Positions 49,167 through 57,963 are shown, counted from the first letter of the stretch. The stretch is 64,000 bases of DNA from Cellulosimicrobium cellulans (GCF_006539945.1 NZ_BJNZ01000009.1:62001-126000); one strand, 5' to 3'. A program made the numbers and translations. Notes: generated by a model from the letters alone, not told the origin.

Positions 49167-51685
49167 CCTTCACCGAGACACCCGCCCTCAGGGCGACCCG
49201 CCGCGAGCTGCACGAGGGCTGGACGGTGAGCGCCGTCGGGGGGGCGATTCCCCTGGGGACGACCGTCTCCGACGTCCCGGCAACGGTCCCGGGGAGCGTG
49301 CACACGGACCTGCTCGCCGCAGGCCTGATCGACGACCCGTACCTCGACGACCACGAGCGCCTCCAGGCGTGGATCGGTCGCACCGACTGGGCGTACACCA
49401 CCCGCTTCGCGTGGTCCCCGGACGGGCACGAGCGGCACGACCTCGTCTTCGACGGACTCGACACCGTCGCGGAGGTCCGGCTCAACGGGACGGTGGTGGG
49501 CACGACGACGAACATGCACCGCACCTACCGGTTCGACGTCGGTCCGCTGCTCGTCGAGGGTGAGAACGAGCTCGTGGTCCGGTTCTCCGCCCCCGTCCCG
49601 TACGCCGACCGGCAGAGCCTGCTCCTGGGCTACCGGCCGCAGGTCAACCAGCACCCGTTCAACGCGATGCGCAAGATGGCCTGCAGCTTCGGCTGGGACT
49701 GGGGTCCCGACACGGCGACGTCCGGGATCTGGCGTCCGGTGCGCCTCGAGTCCTGGTCGGTGGCGAGGCTCGCCCAGGTGCGCGTCCACGCGACGGTCGC
49801 GGGCGAGCCCGGCGAGCCCACGGCATCGACGGCGGGCCGGGTGCGCGCGGTCGTGGAGGTCGAGCGCTCCGGCGCAGGTCGCGGTCTCGCGCCGCTCACC
49901 CTCGCGGCGTCCGTCGCCGGGGTCCGGGTCCAGGTGCCGGCCGACGGCGGCACGGCCGAGGTCGACGTCGTCGTGCCGCAGGTCGATCTCTGGTGGCCAC
50001 GCACGCACGGCGACCAGCCGCTCTACGACGTCGCTGTGGAGCTGCTGGGCGAGGGGGCGACCCTCGACGCGTCCACTCGTCGCCTCGGCTTCCGCACCGC
50101 GACGCTCGAGATGGAGCCCGACGAGGACGGCACGTCCTTCCGGTTCGTCGTGAACGGCGTGCCCGTCTGGGTCCGCGGGGCGAACTGGATCCCGGACGAC
50201 GCGTTCCCGCACCGGGTGACGCGCGAGCGGTACGCGGCACGCATCGACCAGGCGGTCTCGGCGAACCTGAACCTCCTGCGCGTGTGGGGTGGCGGGATCT
50301 ACGAGTCGGACGACTTCTACGACCTGTGCGACGAGCGGGGCCTGCTCACCTGGCAGGACTTCCTCTTCGCCTGCGCGGCCTACGCGGAGGAGGAACCGCT
50401 GCGGTCCGAGGTCGAGGCGGAGGTGCGCGACAACGTCGCCCGCCTCGGGCACCACGCGTCGCTCGTGCTGTGGAACGGCAGCAACGAGAACATCTGGGGC
50501 TTCCACGACTGGAGCTGGCTGCAGCGTCTCGACGGCCGCACCTGGGGGCTCGGGTACTACACCGACCTGTTGCCGCGCGTGGTCGCCGAGCTCGACCCGG
50601 ACTGCGCGTACACGCCGTCGAGCCCGTGGTCGGGCAGCCTCGACGTGCACCCGAACGACCCGCGGCACGGCTCGATGCACGAGTGGGAGCTGTGGAACCG
50701 CCAGGACTGGCCGCACTACCGCGACACCGTGCCGCGCTTCATGGCCGAGTTCGGCTGGCAGGGGCCTCCCACCTGGTCCACCCTCACGCGCGCGATCAGC
50801 GACGACCCCCTGACGCCCGAGTCGCCCGGGATGCTCGTCCACCAGAAGGCGATGCAGGGCAACGACAAGCTCACGGACGGGCTCGTCGCACACGTCCCGC
50901 TGCCGGACGCGATGGAGGACTGGCACTGGGCCATGTCCTGGAACCAGGCGACCGCCGTGCGCACGGCGCTCGAGCACTACCGCTCCTGGAGCCCGCGCTG
51001 CATGGGTGCGGTCGTCTGGCAGCTCAACGACTGCTGGCCCGTGACGTCCTGGGCCGCGGTCGACGGCGACGGGCGCGTGAAGCCGTTGCTGCACGCGCTG
51101 CGCCACGCGTTCGCCGACCGACTGGTCACCGTCCAGCCGCGCGGGGAGGACGGGCAGCTCGTCGTGGCGGTCGTCAACGACTCCGCCGAGCGGTGGCGCG
51201 GTGACCTCGTCGTCCGGCGGACCCGCTACGACGGGGTCGAGATCGAGGCGGCGAAGATCCCCGTCGACGTCGCGGCACGCGAGACGGCCACGGTCCCGCT
51301 GCCGACCGACCTCTCCGCCCCGGGCGATGCCGCCGGCGAGCTGCTCGTCGCGTCGCTCGGTCACCAGAGCGCGACGTGGTTCTACGCCGAGCCGCGCGAC
51401 AGCGCGCTGCGCAGCCCCGCGCTCCACGTCGAGGTGACCTCGACGGAGGACGGGGCACGGGTGCGCGTCACGACCGACACCGTCGTGCGGGGGCTGTCGC
51501 TCCTCGCGGACAAGGTCCACCCGGAGGCCGTGGTCGACGACGCGCTCGTCGACCTGCTGGCGGGGGAGAGCGTCACGTTCCGCGTCACGGCCCCGGTCCC
51601 GCTGGACCGCTCGGCGCTCGCGGACCCTCGGGTGCTGCGGAGCGTCAACCAGCTCGTCGTGCGCCGGACGGCGGTGCCCGCATGA
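49163..51685 (+). CDS. GH2 beta-mannosidase
   Basis: An 840-residue cytoplasmic exo-enzyme releasing mannose from non-reducing ends of manno-oligosaccharides. N-terminal jelly-roll (REL HEGWTVSAVGGAIPLGTT region, then VPGSVHTDLLAAGLIDDPYL, a beta-mannosidase hallmark), immunoglobulin-like domain, and TIM barrel with LRVWGGGIYESDDFYDLCDE. Acid/base Glu442 in NGSNEN, nucleophile Glu529 in MAEFGWQG. The GTG start overlaps the permease stop, and the stop overlaps the epimerase start. Confidence 0.92.
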   Translation: MTFTETPALRATRRELHEGWTVSAVGGAIPLGTTVSDVPATVPGSVHTDLLAAGLIDDPYLDDHERLQAWIGRTDWAYTTRFAWSPDGHERHDLVFDGLDTVAEVRLNGTVVGTTTNMHRTYRFDVGPLLVEGENELVVRFSAPVPYADRQSLLLGYRPQVNQHPFNAMRKMACSFGWDWGPDTATSGIWRPVRLESWSVARLAQVRVHATVAGEPGEPTASTAGRVRAVVEVERSGAGRGLAPLTLAASVAGVRVQVPADGGTAEVDVVVPQVDLWWPRTHGDQPLYDVAVELLGEGATLDASTRRLGFRTATLEMEPDEDGTSFRFVVNGVPVWVRGANWIPDDAFPHRVTRERYAARIDQAVSANLNLLRVWGGGIYESDDFYDLCDERGLLTWQDFLFACAAYAEEEPLRSEVEAEVRDNVARLGHHASLVLWNGSNENIWGFHDWSWLQRLDGRTWGLGYYTDLLPRVVAELDPDCAYTPSSPWSGSLDVHPNDPRHGSMHEWELWNRQDWPHYRDTVPRFMAEFGWQGPPTWSTLTRAISDDPLTPESPGMLVHQKAMQGNDKLTDGLVAHVPLPDAMEDWHWAMSWNQATAVRTALEHYRSWSPRCMGAVVWQLNDCWPVTSWAAVDGDGRVKPLLHALRHAFADRLVTVQPRGEDGQLVVAVVNDSAERWRGDLVVRRTRYDGVEIEAAKIPVDVAARETATVPLPTDLSAPGDAAGELLVASLGHQSATWFYAEPRDSALRSPALHVEVTSTEDGARVRVTTDTVVRGLSLLADKVHPEAVVDDALVDLLAGESVTFRVTAPVPLDRSALADPRVLRSVNQLVVRRTAVPA

Positions 51686-52962
51686 CGGCGCCGGCGATCG
51701 ACCCCCGGCCACGCGGCGGGGTGAGCGACGAGCTCGCCTGGACCGAGCGCGAGACGCACGTCGCCTGGCTCGACGCGCACACGCGGACTCTGCTCGGGTT
51801 CGGGCGTCACGTCGTCGCGCCGGGGGGAGGGGCTGCCTACCTCGACGAGACCGGGACCCCCGACCCGGAGGCGGGCGTCCAGACGTGGATCACGTGCCGG
51901 ACCGTCCACGTCTACGCACTCGGTGCGATGCTGGGCGTGCCCGGGTGCGAGCCGCTCGCGCGCGGGGCCCTCGACGGCCTGCTGGGACCGCTGCGCGACG
52001 CCGAGCACGGCGGGTGGTTCCACGCCCTCGACGCGCAGGGCGCACCCGATCTCGCCGCGGGAAAGTCCGCGTACGACCACGCGTTCGTCCTGCTCGCCGC
52101 GTCGAGCGCGACCCTGGCCGGCCTGCCCGGCGCGCACGCCCTGCTCACGGACGCGTGCTCCGTGTTCCTCGAGCGCTTCTGGGACGACGCGACCGGGCTG
52201 GTCGTCGACACGTGGGACGCGTCGTTCGCCGTCCTCGACCCGTACCGGGGACTCAACGCGAACATGCACGCGGTCGAGGCGATGCTCGCCGTCGCCGACG
52301 CCACCGGGGACGTCGCGTGGCGCGACCGTGCCGCGCGCGTGACCCGGCTCGTCGTGCGACTCGCCGGGGATCACGACGGCCGGCTGCCCGAGCACTTCGA
52401 CGCCACGTGGACGCCGGACCTGGAGCTCAACGCCGACCGGCCCGCCGACCCGTTCAAGCCCTACGGGGCGACAGTCGGGCACGGGCTCGAGTGGTCCCGG
52501 CTCCTCCTGCACCTCGAGGGCGCCCTGGGCACGCTCGCGCCGTCCGACCTGCGCCCGACGGCGACCGCGCTGTTCGACCGGGCCGTGGCCGACGGCTGGG
52601 CCGTGGACGGCGCGGACGGATTCGTCTACACGACCGACTGGTCCGGTGCGCCCGTCGTGCGCGAGCGCATGCACTGGGTCGTCGCCGAGGCGATCGCCGC
52701 CGCGGACGCCCTGCACCGACGGACGGGAGATGTCCGGTACGCGGACCTGTACGCGACCTGGTGGGACTACGCGGTGACCTTCGTGGTCGACCACGACGGG
52801 GGATCGTGGCACCACGAGCTCGATCCGTCGAACCGCCCCGCCGGGACCACGTGGCCGGGAAAGCCCGACCTGTATCACGCGGTCCAGGCGACGCTCCTGC
52901 CGCGGCTCCCGCTCGGCCCGTCGATCGCGCGCGCCGTCCACGACGGGCAGGTGGCCTCGTGA
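51682..52962 (+). CDS. AGE-family epimerase/isomerase, probably mannose isomerase
   Basis: A 426-residue (alpha/alpha)6-barrel protein of the N-acylglucosamine 2-epimerase family, which includes D-mannose isomerase, YihS and cellobiose 2-epimerase. Conserved features: TWITCRTVHVYALGAMLG, YDHAFVLLAASSAT, GLNANMHAVEAMLAVADATG with catalytic His, VGHGLEWSRLLLHLE, and DGGSWHHELDPSNRPAGTTW. A beta-mannosidase precedes it and a fructokinase-like domain follows, all with overlapping codons. That order fits conversion of mannose to fructose for phosphorylation. Epimerisation of mannobiose to glucosyl-mannose is an alternative. Confidence 0.85.
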   Translation: MTAPAIDPRPRGGVSDELAWTERETHVAWLDAHTRTLLGFGRHVVAPGGGAAYLDETGTPDPEAGVQTWITCRTVHVYALGAMLGVPGCEPLARGALDGLLGPLRDAEHGGWFHALDAQGAPDLAAGKSAYDHAFVLLAASSATLAGLPGAHALLTDACSVFLERFWDDATGLVVDTWDASFAVLDPYRGLNANMHAVEAMLAVADATGDVAWRDRAARVTRLVVRLAGDHDGRLPEHFDATWTPDLELNADRPADPFKPYGATVGHGLEWSRLLLHLEGALGTLAPSDLRPTATALFDRAVADGWAVDGADGFVYTTDWSGAPVVRERMHWVVAEAIAAADALHRRTGDVRYADLYATWWDYAVTFVVDHDGGSWHHELDPSNRPAGTTWPGKPDLYHAVQATLLPRLPLGPSIARAVHDGQVAS

Positions 52963-54845
52963 CGCGATTCCTCGTGGTCGGTGAGGCTCTCGTCGACGTC
53001 GTCCCCGACGGTCCGGGAACCACCCGGGACCTGCCCGGAGGGAGTCCCGCGAACGTCGCGCTCACGCTCGGTCGGCTCGGTCGTGAGGTGTTGCTCGCCA
53101 CGGTGCTCGCCCCCGACGAGCGCGGCGCCCTGGTCCGCGACTGGCTCGCCGCGAGCGGCGTGGAGGTGGACGCGAACGTGCCCTCGACGGGCCGGACGTC
53201 GGCCGCGACGGTGTCCCTGGACGCCCAGGGGCAGGCGACGTACACCTTCGACCTCGCGTGGGAGCTCGGGCTCGTCGACCTCGGTGACGCGGGGATCGTC
53301 CACGTCGGCTCCGTCGCCGCCGTGCTCCCGCCCGGGGCCGATGCCGTCCGGGACGTCGTGCGCCGGGCGCGCGGGACCGCCGTCGTCTGCTACGACCCCA
53401 ACGTGCGTCCCGCGCTCGTCGACGACCCCGCGGCGGTCCGGGCCCGCGTCGAGGAGCTCGTCGCGCTCGCGGACGTCGTCAAGGTGAGCGACGAGGACCT
53501 CGCCTGGTTCGCCCCGGGGACCGACCCGCTCGACGTCGCGCGCCGCTGGTCGGCGTGGGGCGCGGCCCTCGTCGTCGTGACGCGTGGGGGCGACGGTGCG
53601 ACGCTCGTCCGACATGACGGCCGTCTGGTCGAGGTCCCGGGCCGCGCGGTCGACGTCGTCGACACCGTCGGCGCGGGCGACACGTTCACGGGGGCGCTGC
53701 TCGACGCGCTCGCGGCGCGCGGGGTGCGGGGCCCGGGAGGCGCGGACGTCCTGCGCCGACTGTCGGACGCGGCGGTGCGGACCGCGGCACGGTCCGCGGC
53801 GGTCGCCGCGTCGGTCACGGTGTCCCGTGCAGGGGCGAACCCGCCGACGCGGGCCGAGCTGCGCGCGGTCGAGGGTCCGGTGCGGCCCGCGCCGTTCCCC
53901 GGGGCGCCCGTGACCGGCATGACCTGGGGTTGGACGGGCGTGCGCGGGACCTGGACCGGTCCGGGCGCCGAACGCTCCATGGACGCGCTCCAGGGCCTCG
54001 GCGTGGACTGGGTGGCCGTGACGTTCTCCGCGAAGCAGGACACGCCGCAGTCGACCGTGGTCCGCTACGGCGACGAGCCGACGGTGAACGACGACGAGGT
54101 GCGCGCCGCGATCCGCGCGGCGAAGGCACGAGGCTGGAAGGTGTGCCTCAAGCCGGTGGTCGACTCCGCGGACGGGACGTGGCGAGCGTTCATCGGCTTC
54201 TTCGACGACGACGTCCCGGGCGAGCCCTCATGGGACGAGTGGTTCGCGTCGTACACGGAGTTCGTCGTGCGCCACGCGCGCATCGCCGCCGAGGAGGGGG
54301 CGGAGATGTTCTGCGTCGGGTGCGAGATGGTGCGGGCCGACGGGCGCGACGCGCAGTGGCGCGCCCTCGTCGCGGCCGTGCGCGAGGTCTACGACGGCCT
54401 GGTGACGTACAACTGCGACAAGTACCAGGAGGACCGCGTCACCTGGTGGGACGTGGTCGACGTGATCGGCAGCTCGGGCTACTACCCCGCCGGGACGTGG
54501 GAGCACCACCTCGACCGGATCGAGGCCGTCGTCGCGCGCGAGGACAAGCCGTTCGTCTTCCTCGAGGCCGGATGCCCGAGCCGCGAGGGCTCCCCGGAGA
54601 GACCGAACGACTGGACGCTCGCCGGGCCGCCGTCGGGTGAGGCCCAGGCGGCCTGGCTCGCGGAGATGTTCGCCGCCTGCGCCCGTCGGCCCTGGGTCGC
54701 CGGCTACTTCCTGTGGGACTGGCCGTCGCCGCTCTACGCCGAGGCCGAGGCGGCAGCGAACGACGACTACTGCGTGTACGGCAAGCCGGGCGCGGACGTC
54801 GTCCGGCGTGCCTACGAGGAGCTGCGGACGCGCTCGCGCGACTGA
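52959..54845 (+). CDS. Fusion protein: PfkB sugar kinase + GH113-like beta-mannanase
   Basis: One uninterrupted 628-residue frame. Residues 1-~300 are a PfkB/ribokinase-family kinase (GEALVDVVPDGPGTTRDLPG at the start, VGAGDTFTGALL with catalytic Asp241), most like fructokinases. After a Pro-rich linker (~300-318) a GH113-like TIM barrel starts at GMTWGWTGVRGTWTGPGAER. It has Glu456 in VGCEMV and Glu536 in FLEAGCPS as probable catalytic pair, and it ends LWDWPSPLYAEAEAA. Internal starts at GTG 53910 and ATG 53919 exist but have no ribosome binding site, and there is no stop codon between the domains. No signal peptide, so the mannanase part is intracellular. The GTG start overlaps the epimerase stop. 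Confidence 0.85.
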   Translation: MTRFLVVGEALVDVVPDGPGTTRDLPGGSPANVALTLGRLGREVLLATVLAPDERGALVRDWLAASGVEVDANVPSTGRTSAATVSLDAQGQATYTFDLAWELGLVDLGDAGIVHVGSVAAVLPPGADAVRDVVRRARGTAVVCYDPNVRPALVDDPAAVRARVEELVALADVVKVSDEDLAWFAPGTDPLDVARRWSAWGAALVVVTRGGDGATLVRHDGRLVEVPGRAVDVVDTVGAGDTFTGALLDALAARGVRGPGGADVLRRLSDAAVRTAARSAAVAASVTVSRAGANPPTRAELRAVEGPVRPAPFPGAPVTGMTWGWTGVRGTWTGPGAERSMDALQGLGVDWVAVTFSAKQDTPQSTVVRYGDEPTVNDDEVRAAIRAAKARGWKVCLKPVVDSADGTWRAFIGFFDDDVPGEPSWDEWFASYTEFVVRHARIAAEEGAEMFCVGCEMVRADGRDAQWRALVAAVREVYDGLVTYNCDKYQEDRVTWWDVVDVIGSSGYYPAGTWEHHLDRIEAVVAREDKPFVFLEAGCPSREGSPERPNDWTLAGPPSGEAQAAWLAEMFAACARRPWVAGYFLWDWPSPLYAEAEAAANDDYCVYGKPGADVVRRAYEELRTRSRD

Positions 54846-54866
54846 GCTCCCCGACTCCGGCAGGAC

Positions 54867-54903
54867 AGCGGGGCGGGGCGTCCTTCCGACGCCCCGCCCC
54901 GCT
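54867..54903 (+). terminator. Terminator of mannan ABC operon
   Basis: Perfect 15-bp stem GCGGGGCGGGGCGTC with CTTCC loop plus one extra A-T pair, 21 bases after the fusion gene stop. Separates the transporter/catabolic operon from the secreted mannanase genes. Confidence 0.8.
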
Positions 54904-55005
54904 CCGCTGCCGCCCTACCTGCGGCCGTGGCAGCGCGTCGTGGAGGGTGCCGAAGCGGACGAAAGACACCCTGGAATTCTCTTCGGGGATGCACTACCTT
55001 CGATA

Positions 55006-55017
55006 TGAAGCGCTTAA
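55006..55017. promoter_or_regulatory. LacI-type operator before first GH5 gene
   Basis: TGAAGCGCTTAA, the exact reverse complement of the site at 45837-45848. It lies 113 bases before the GH5 start, in an AT-richer promoter stretch. Confidence 0.7.
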
Positions 55018-55130
55018 GCGCAGACGGTGTCATCGGGCCACGACGGGCCGGATGAGGGCTTGCGGAAGGGCCCGACGACGACGTCCACCGAGCAGACCGG
55101 GCGACGACGCCCGGATCGGGAGGAAGATCG

Positions 55131-56405
55131 ATGAGACGACTGTTGGCCATCGCCCTGAGCGTGGTGCTCGCCCTGCTCGCCGTGCCGGCGCTCGCCCAGG
55201 GGGCGAGCGCCGCGAGCGACGGGTTCTCCGTCCAGGGCGGGAAGATCTACGACGCGAACGGCAACCGGTTCGTGCCGGTCGGCGTCAACCACGCGCACGC
55301 TTGGTACCCGTCGCAGACGCAGTCCTTCGCCGACATCCGCGCCGCCGGCGCGAACACCGTGCGCGTCGTGCTCTCGGGCGGCCGGTACGGGACGAGCTCG
55401 GCGTCCGACGTGAGCGCCGTCATCGAGCGCTGCAAGCAGAACCAGCTCGTGTGCGTCCTCGAGAACCACGACACGACCGGCTACGGCGAGGACGGCAGTG
55501 CCCGGTCGCTCGCGAGCGCGGCGCAGTACTGGACCAGCATCGCGTCGGTCCTGCGCGGCCAGGAGCGGTACGTGATGATCAACATCGGGAACGAGCCCTT
55601 CGGCAACTCCGGCTTCCAGGACTGGACGACCGACACGATCGCGGCGATCCAGACCCTGCGCGGGGCGGGCCTCGCGCACACGCTCGTCGTGGACGCCCCG
55701 AACTGGGGGCAGGACTGGTCCTTCACCATGCGCGACAACGCCCCGGCGGTCGCGGCCTCGGACGGGAACGTGGTCTTCTCCGTCCACATGTACGGCGTCT
55801 TCGACACGGGGGCGGAGGTGCGCGCGTACCTCGACTCCTTCACGAGCCGAGGGCTGCCGATCATGGTCGGCGAGTTCGGTGACAACCACTCGGACGGGAA
55901 CCCGGACGAGGCCACGATCATGAGCTACACGCGGTCCCAGGGGATCGGGATGCTCGGCTGGTCGTGGTCCGGCAACGGCAGCGGCGTCGAGTATCTCGAC
56001 ATGGTGAACGGGTTCTCCGCGAGCTCGCTCACGCCGTGGGGGGAACGGTTCGTCCGCGGCGCCGACGGGCTCCAGGTCCGCAACGCGCCCGTGGCCTCCG
56101 TGTACGGGGACGACGGTGGCGGTGGGGGCGACGACGGAGCCAGCACGGCGCCCAACGGGTACCCGTACTGCGCGAGCGCGTCGTCGGACCCGGACGGGGA
56201 CGGGTGGGGCTGGGAGAGCAGCGCGTCGTGCGTCGTGCGCGGCTCCTCCGCGGACACGGGTTCCGGTGGTGGTTCCGGGGGCGGGAGCACGGCGCCGAAC
56301 GGGTACCCGTACTGCGCGAGCGCGTCGTCGGACCCGGACGGGGACGGGTGGGGCTGGGAGAGCAGCGCCTCGTGCGTCGTGCGCGGCTCGTCCGCCGACC
56401 GCTGA
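55131..56405 (+). CDS. Secreted GH5 endo-beta-mannanase with two CBM10 modules
   Basis: A 424-residue exported enzyme. Signal peptide MRRLLAIALSVVLALLAVPA, cleaved near GASA-ASD. The GH5 barrel (about residues 30-320) has the bacterial mannanase (GH5_8-like) pattern VPVGVNHAHAWY, acid/base Glu155 in NIGNEPFG and nucleophile Glu248 in VGEFGD. Two C-terminal copies of a CBM10-like module (YPYCASASSDPDGDGWGWES), at about 338-375 and 386-423, are joined by a Gly/Ser linker. GGGAGGAAG lies just before the ATG. Mannan is the most likely substrate given the locus; cellulose-bound mannan would explain CBM10. Confidence 0.88.
   Translation: MRRLLAIALSVVLALLAVPALAQGASAASDGFSVQGGKIYDANGNRFVPVGVNHAHAWYPSQTQSFADIRAAGANTVRVVLSGGRYGTSSASDVSAVIERCKQNQLVCVLENHDTTGYGEDGSARSLASAAQYWTSIASVLRGQERYVMINIGNEPFGNSGFQDWTTDTIAAIQTLRGAGLAHTLVVDAPNWGQDWSFTMRDNAPAVAASDGNVVFSVHMYGVFDTGAEVRAYLDSFTSRGLPIMVGEFGDNHSDGNPDEATIMSYTRSQGIGMLGWSWSGNGSGVEYLDMVNGFSASSLTPWGERFVRGADGLQVRNAPVASVYGDDGGGGGDDGASTAPNGYPYCASASSDPDGDGWGWESSASCVVRGSSADTGSGGGSGGGSTAPNGYPYCASASSDPDGDGWGWESSASCVVRGSSADR
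56142..56255 (+). repeat. 114-bp CBM10 repeat, copy 1
   Basis: Encodes the first CBM10-like module. It differs from copy 2 (56286-56399) at only about four positions, mostly silent, with an offset of exactly 144 bp (48 codons). This indicates recent duplication or gene conversion. Confidence 0.9.
56286..56399 (+). repeat. 114-bp CBM10 repeat, copy 2
   Basis: Second copy of the tandem module at the very C-terminus of the GH5 protein, two codons before the stop. Confidence 0.9.
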
Positions 56406-56433
56406 GCCGGTCCGCCGCAGCGTGTCACGCGCA

Positions 56434-56445
56434 TGAAGCGGTTCA
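56434..56445. promoter_or_regulatory. LacI-type operator variant before second GH5 gene
   Basis: TGAAGCGGTTCA, followed by CTTGA. It shares the TTCACTTG flank with the 45837 site and the TGAAGCG half with the 55006 site. It lies 67 bases before the start codon. Confidence 0.6.
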
Positions 56446-56511
56446 CTTGAGAGTCCATCCGATGGCGGATGGTGAGCGCGCTCGTGCGCGAGCGCAGAAC
56501 GAAGGAGTTCG

Positions 56512-57864
56512 ATGAGTAAGAACAGCACACGACAGCTCCAGCTCCGTACCCGTGCGATGTCGGTCCCGGCGTACGTCGCTGCGCTCGCCCTCGCCGGGTC
56601 GGGAGCGCTCGCGCTCGCCGCTCCGGCAGCCGCCGACGAGGCGACCACGGACGGTCTGCACGTCGTCGACGGTCGGCTCGTCGAGGCGGACGGGAGCGAC
56701 CTCGTCCTCCGCGGGATCAACCACGCCCACACCTGGTACACCCACGAGCTCCAGTCGTTCGAGGACATCAAGGGCACAGGTGCCAACGCGGTGCGCGTCG
56801 TCCTGTCGAGCGGGGACCAGTGGACCCGCAACGACCCGGCGGACGTCGCGCGCGTCGTCCGCGAGTGCGACGTGAACCGGTTGGTGTGCGCCCTGGAGGT
56901 GCACGACACGACGGGCTACGGGGACGAGTACGCGCCCGCCGCGGTGTCGCTCGACCGCGCGGTCGACTACTGGGAGGACCTGTACCCGACCCTCGCCGGG
57001 ACGGAGGACAGGATCCTCGTCAACATCGGCAACGAGCCGATCGGCAACGGTCCGATCGCGGACGAGTGGGCGGCGCAGACGTCGGCCGCGGTCCAGCGAC
57101 TGCGCGACATCGGGTACGAGCACACGATCGTCGTCGACGCCCCGAACTGGGGCCAGGACTGGTCGCGGACGATGTACTCCCAGGCGCAGCAGGTGTTCGA
57201 CGCCGACCCCGACGCGAACGTCGTGTTCTCCGTCCACATGTACGAGGTGTACGGCGACGGCGCGGTGGTCACGGACTACCTGGAGCACTTCGTCGACGCC
57301 GGACTGCCGCTGATCGTCGGCGAGTTCGGTCCGGCGCACCACGGCAACGACGTCGACGAGGACACCATCCTCGCCGAGTCGCGGCGCCTCGGCCTCGGGT
57401 GGTTCGGGTGGTCCTGGAGCGGCAACAGCGGTGGCGTGGAGGACCTGGACCTCGTCCAAGGTTTCGACCCGGCCTCTCCGTCCCTCTGGGGCGAGCGCCT
57501 GGTCTCCGGCCCGGACGGCATCGCCGAGACGTCGCACGAGGCATCGGTCTTCGCGAGCCGCACGGACGGATGCTCGGCCGAGCTGGAGGTTCAGTACCGG
57601 TGGCCGGGTGGCTACCAGGGCCAGGTGCGGGTGGAGTTCGACGGCGAGCCCGTCTCGACGTGGACCACCTCGTGGGGCGTGCCCGCGGGCAGCGAGCTCG
57701 TGCAGACCTGGCACGGGGCGCTCTCCGTGGACGGTGGGACCGCGACGGTCGCCGCCGAGTCCTGGAACGCGCACGTGCCGGCCGGAGGGACCATCACCTA
57801 CGGCTTCTCCGGCCGCGGTGATGCTCCGGTGCTGGCACCGGTCGTCGACTGCTCGGCGAGCTAG
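56512..57864 (+). CDS. Secreted GH5 endo-beta-mannanase with CBM2
   Basis: A 450-residue exported enzyme related to its upstream neighbour. Signal peptide to about residue 42 (LALAAPAAADEA). The GH5 barrel has VLRGINHAHTWY, acid/base Glu175 in NIGNEPIG and nucleophile Glu271 in VGEFGP. After about residue 345 comes a CBM2-like cellulose-binding domain with the boundary cysteines and surface Trp residues (CSAELEVQYRWPGGYQGQVR, TWTTSWGVPAGSELVQTW). The two GH5 genes are probably a duplication with different binding modules. GAAGGAG lies 6-12 bases before the ATG. Confidence 0.88.
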   Translation: MSKNSTRQLQLRTRAMSVPAYVAALALAGSGALALAAPAAADEATTDGLHVVDGRLVEADGSDLVLRGINHAHTWYTHELQSFEDIKGTGANAVRVVLSSGDQWTRNDPADVARVVRECDVNRLVCALEVHDTTGYGDEYAPAAVSLDRAVDYWEDLYPTLAGTEDRILVNIGNEPIGNGPIADEWAAQTSAAVQRLRDIGYEHTIVVDAPNWGQDWSRTMYSQAQQVFDADPDANVVFSVHMYEVYGDGAVVTDYLEHFVDAGLPLIVGEFGPAHHGNDVDEDTILAESRRLGLGWFGWSWSGNSGGVEDLDLVQGFDPASPSLWGERLVSGPDGIAETSHEASVFASRTDGCSAELEVQYRWPGGYQGQVRVEFDGEPVSTWTTSWGVPAGSELVQTWHGALSVDGGTATVAAESWNAHVPAGGTITYGFSGRGDAPVLAPVVDCSAS

Positions 57865-57879
57865 GAAGCCGGGTCCGCC

Positions 57880-57912
57880 AGGTGGAGGTGTGGTCGGTCC
57901 GCGCCTCCACCT
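57880..57912. terminator. Hairpin between convergent genes
   Basis: AGGTGGAGG and CCTCCACCT, 15-base loop, 16 bases after the GH5 stop and upstream of the maltokinase stop on the other strand. Confidence 0.5.
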
Positions 57913-57963
57913 CGCCGTACCCGGCGCCGACCTCGCGGGGACCGCGCCGTCCTCGCGGACGGG

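Noticed and set aside
53910-54845. GH113-like domain as a separate gene starting at GTG 53910 or ATG 53919
   Set aside because: No ribosome binding site and no stop codon ending the kinase; the single fused frame is the simpler reading, though internal initiation cannot be excluded.
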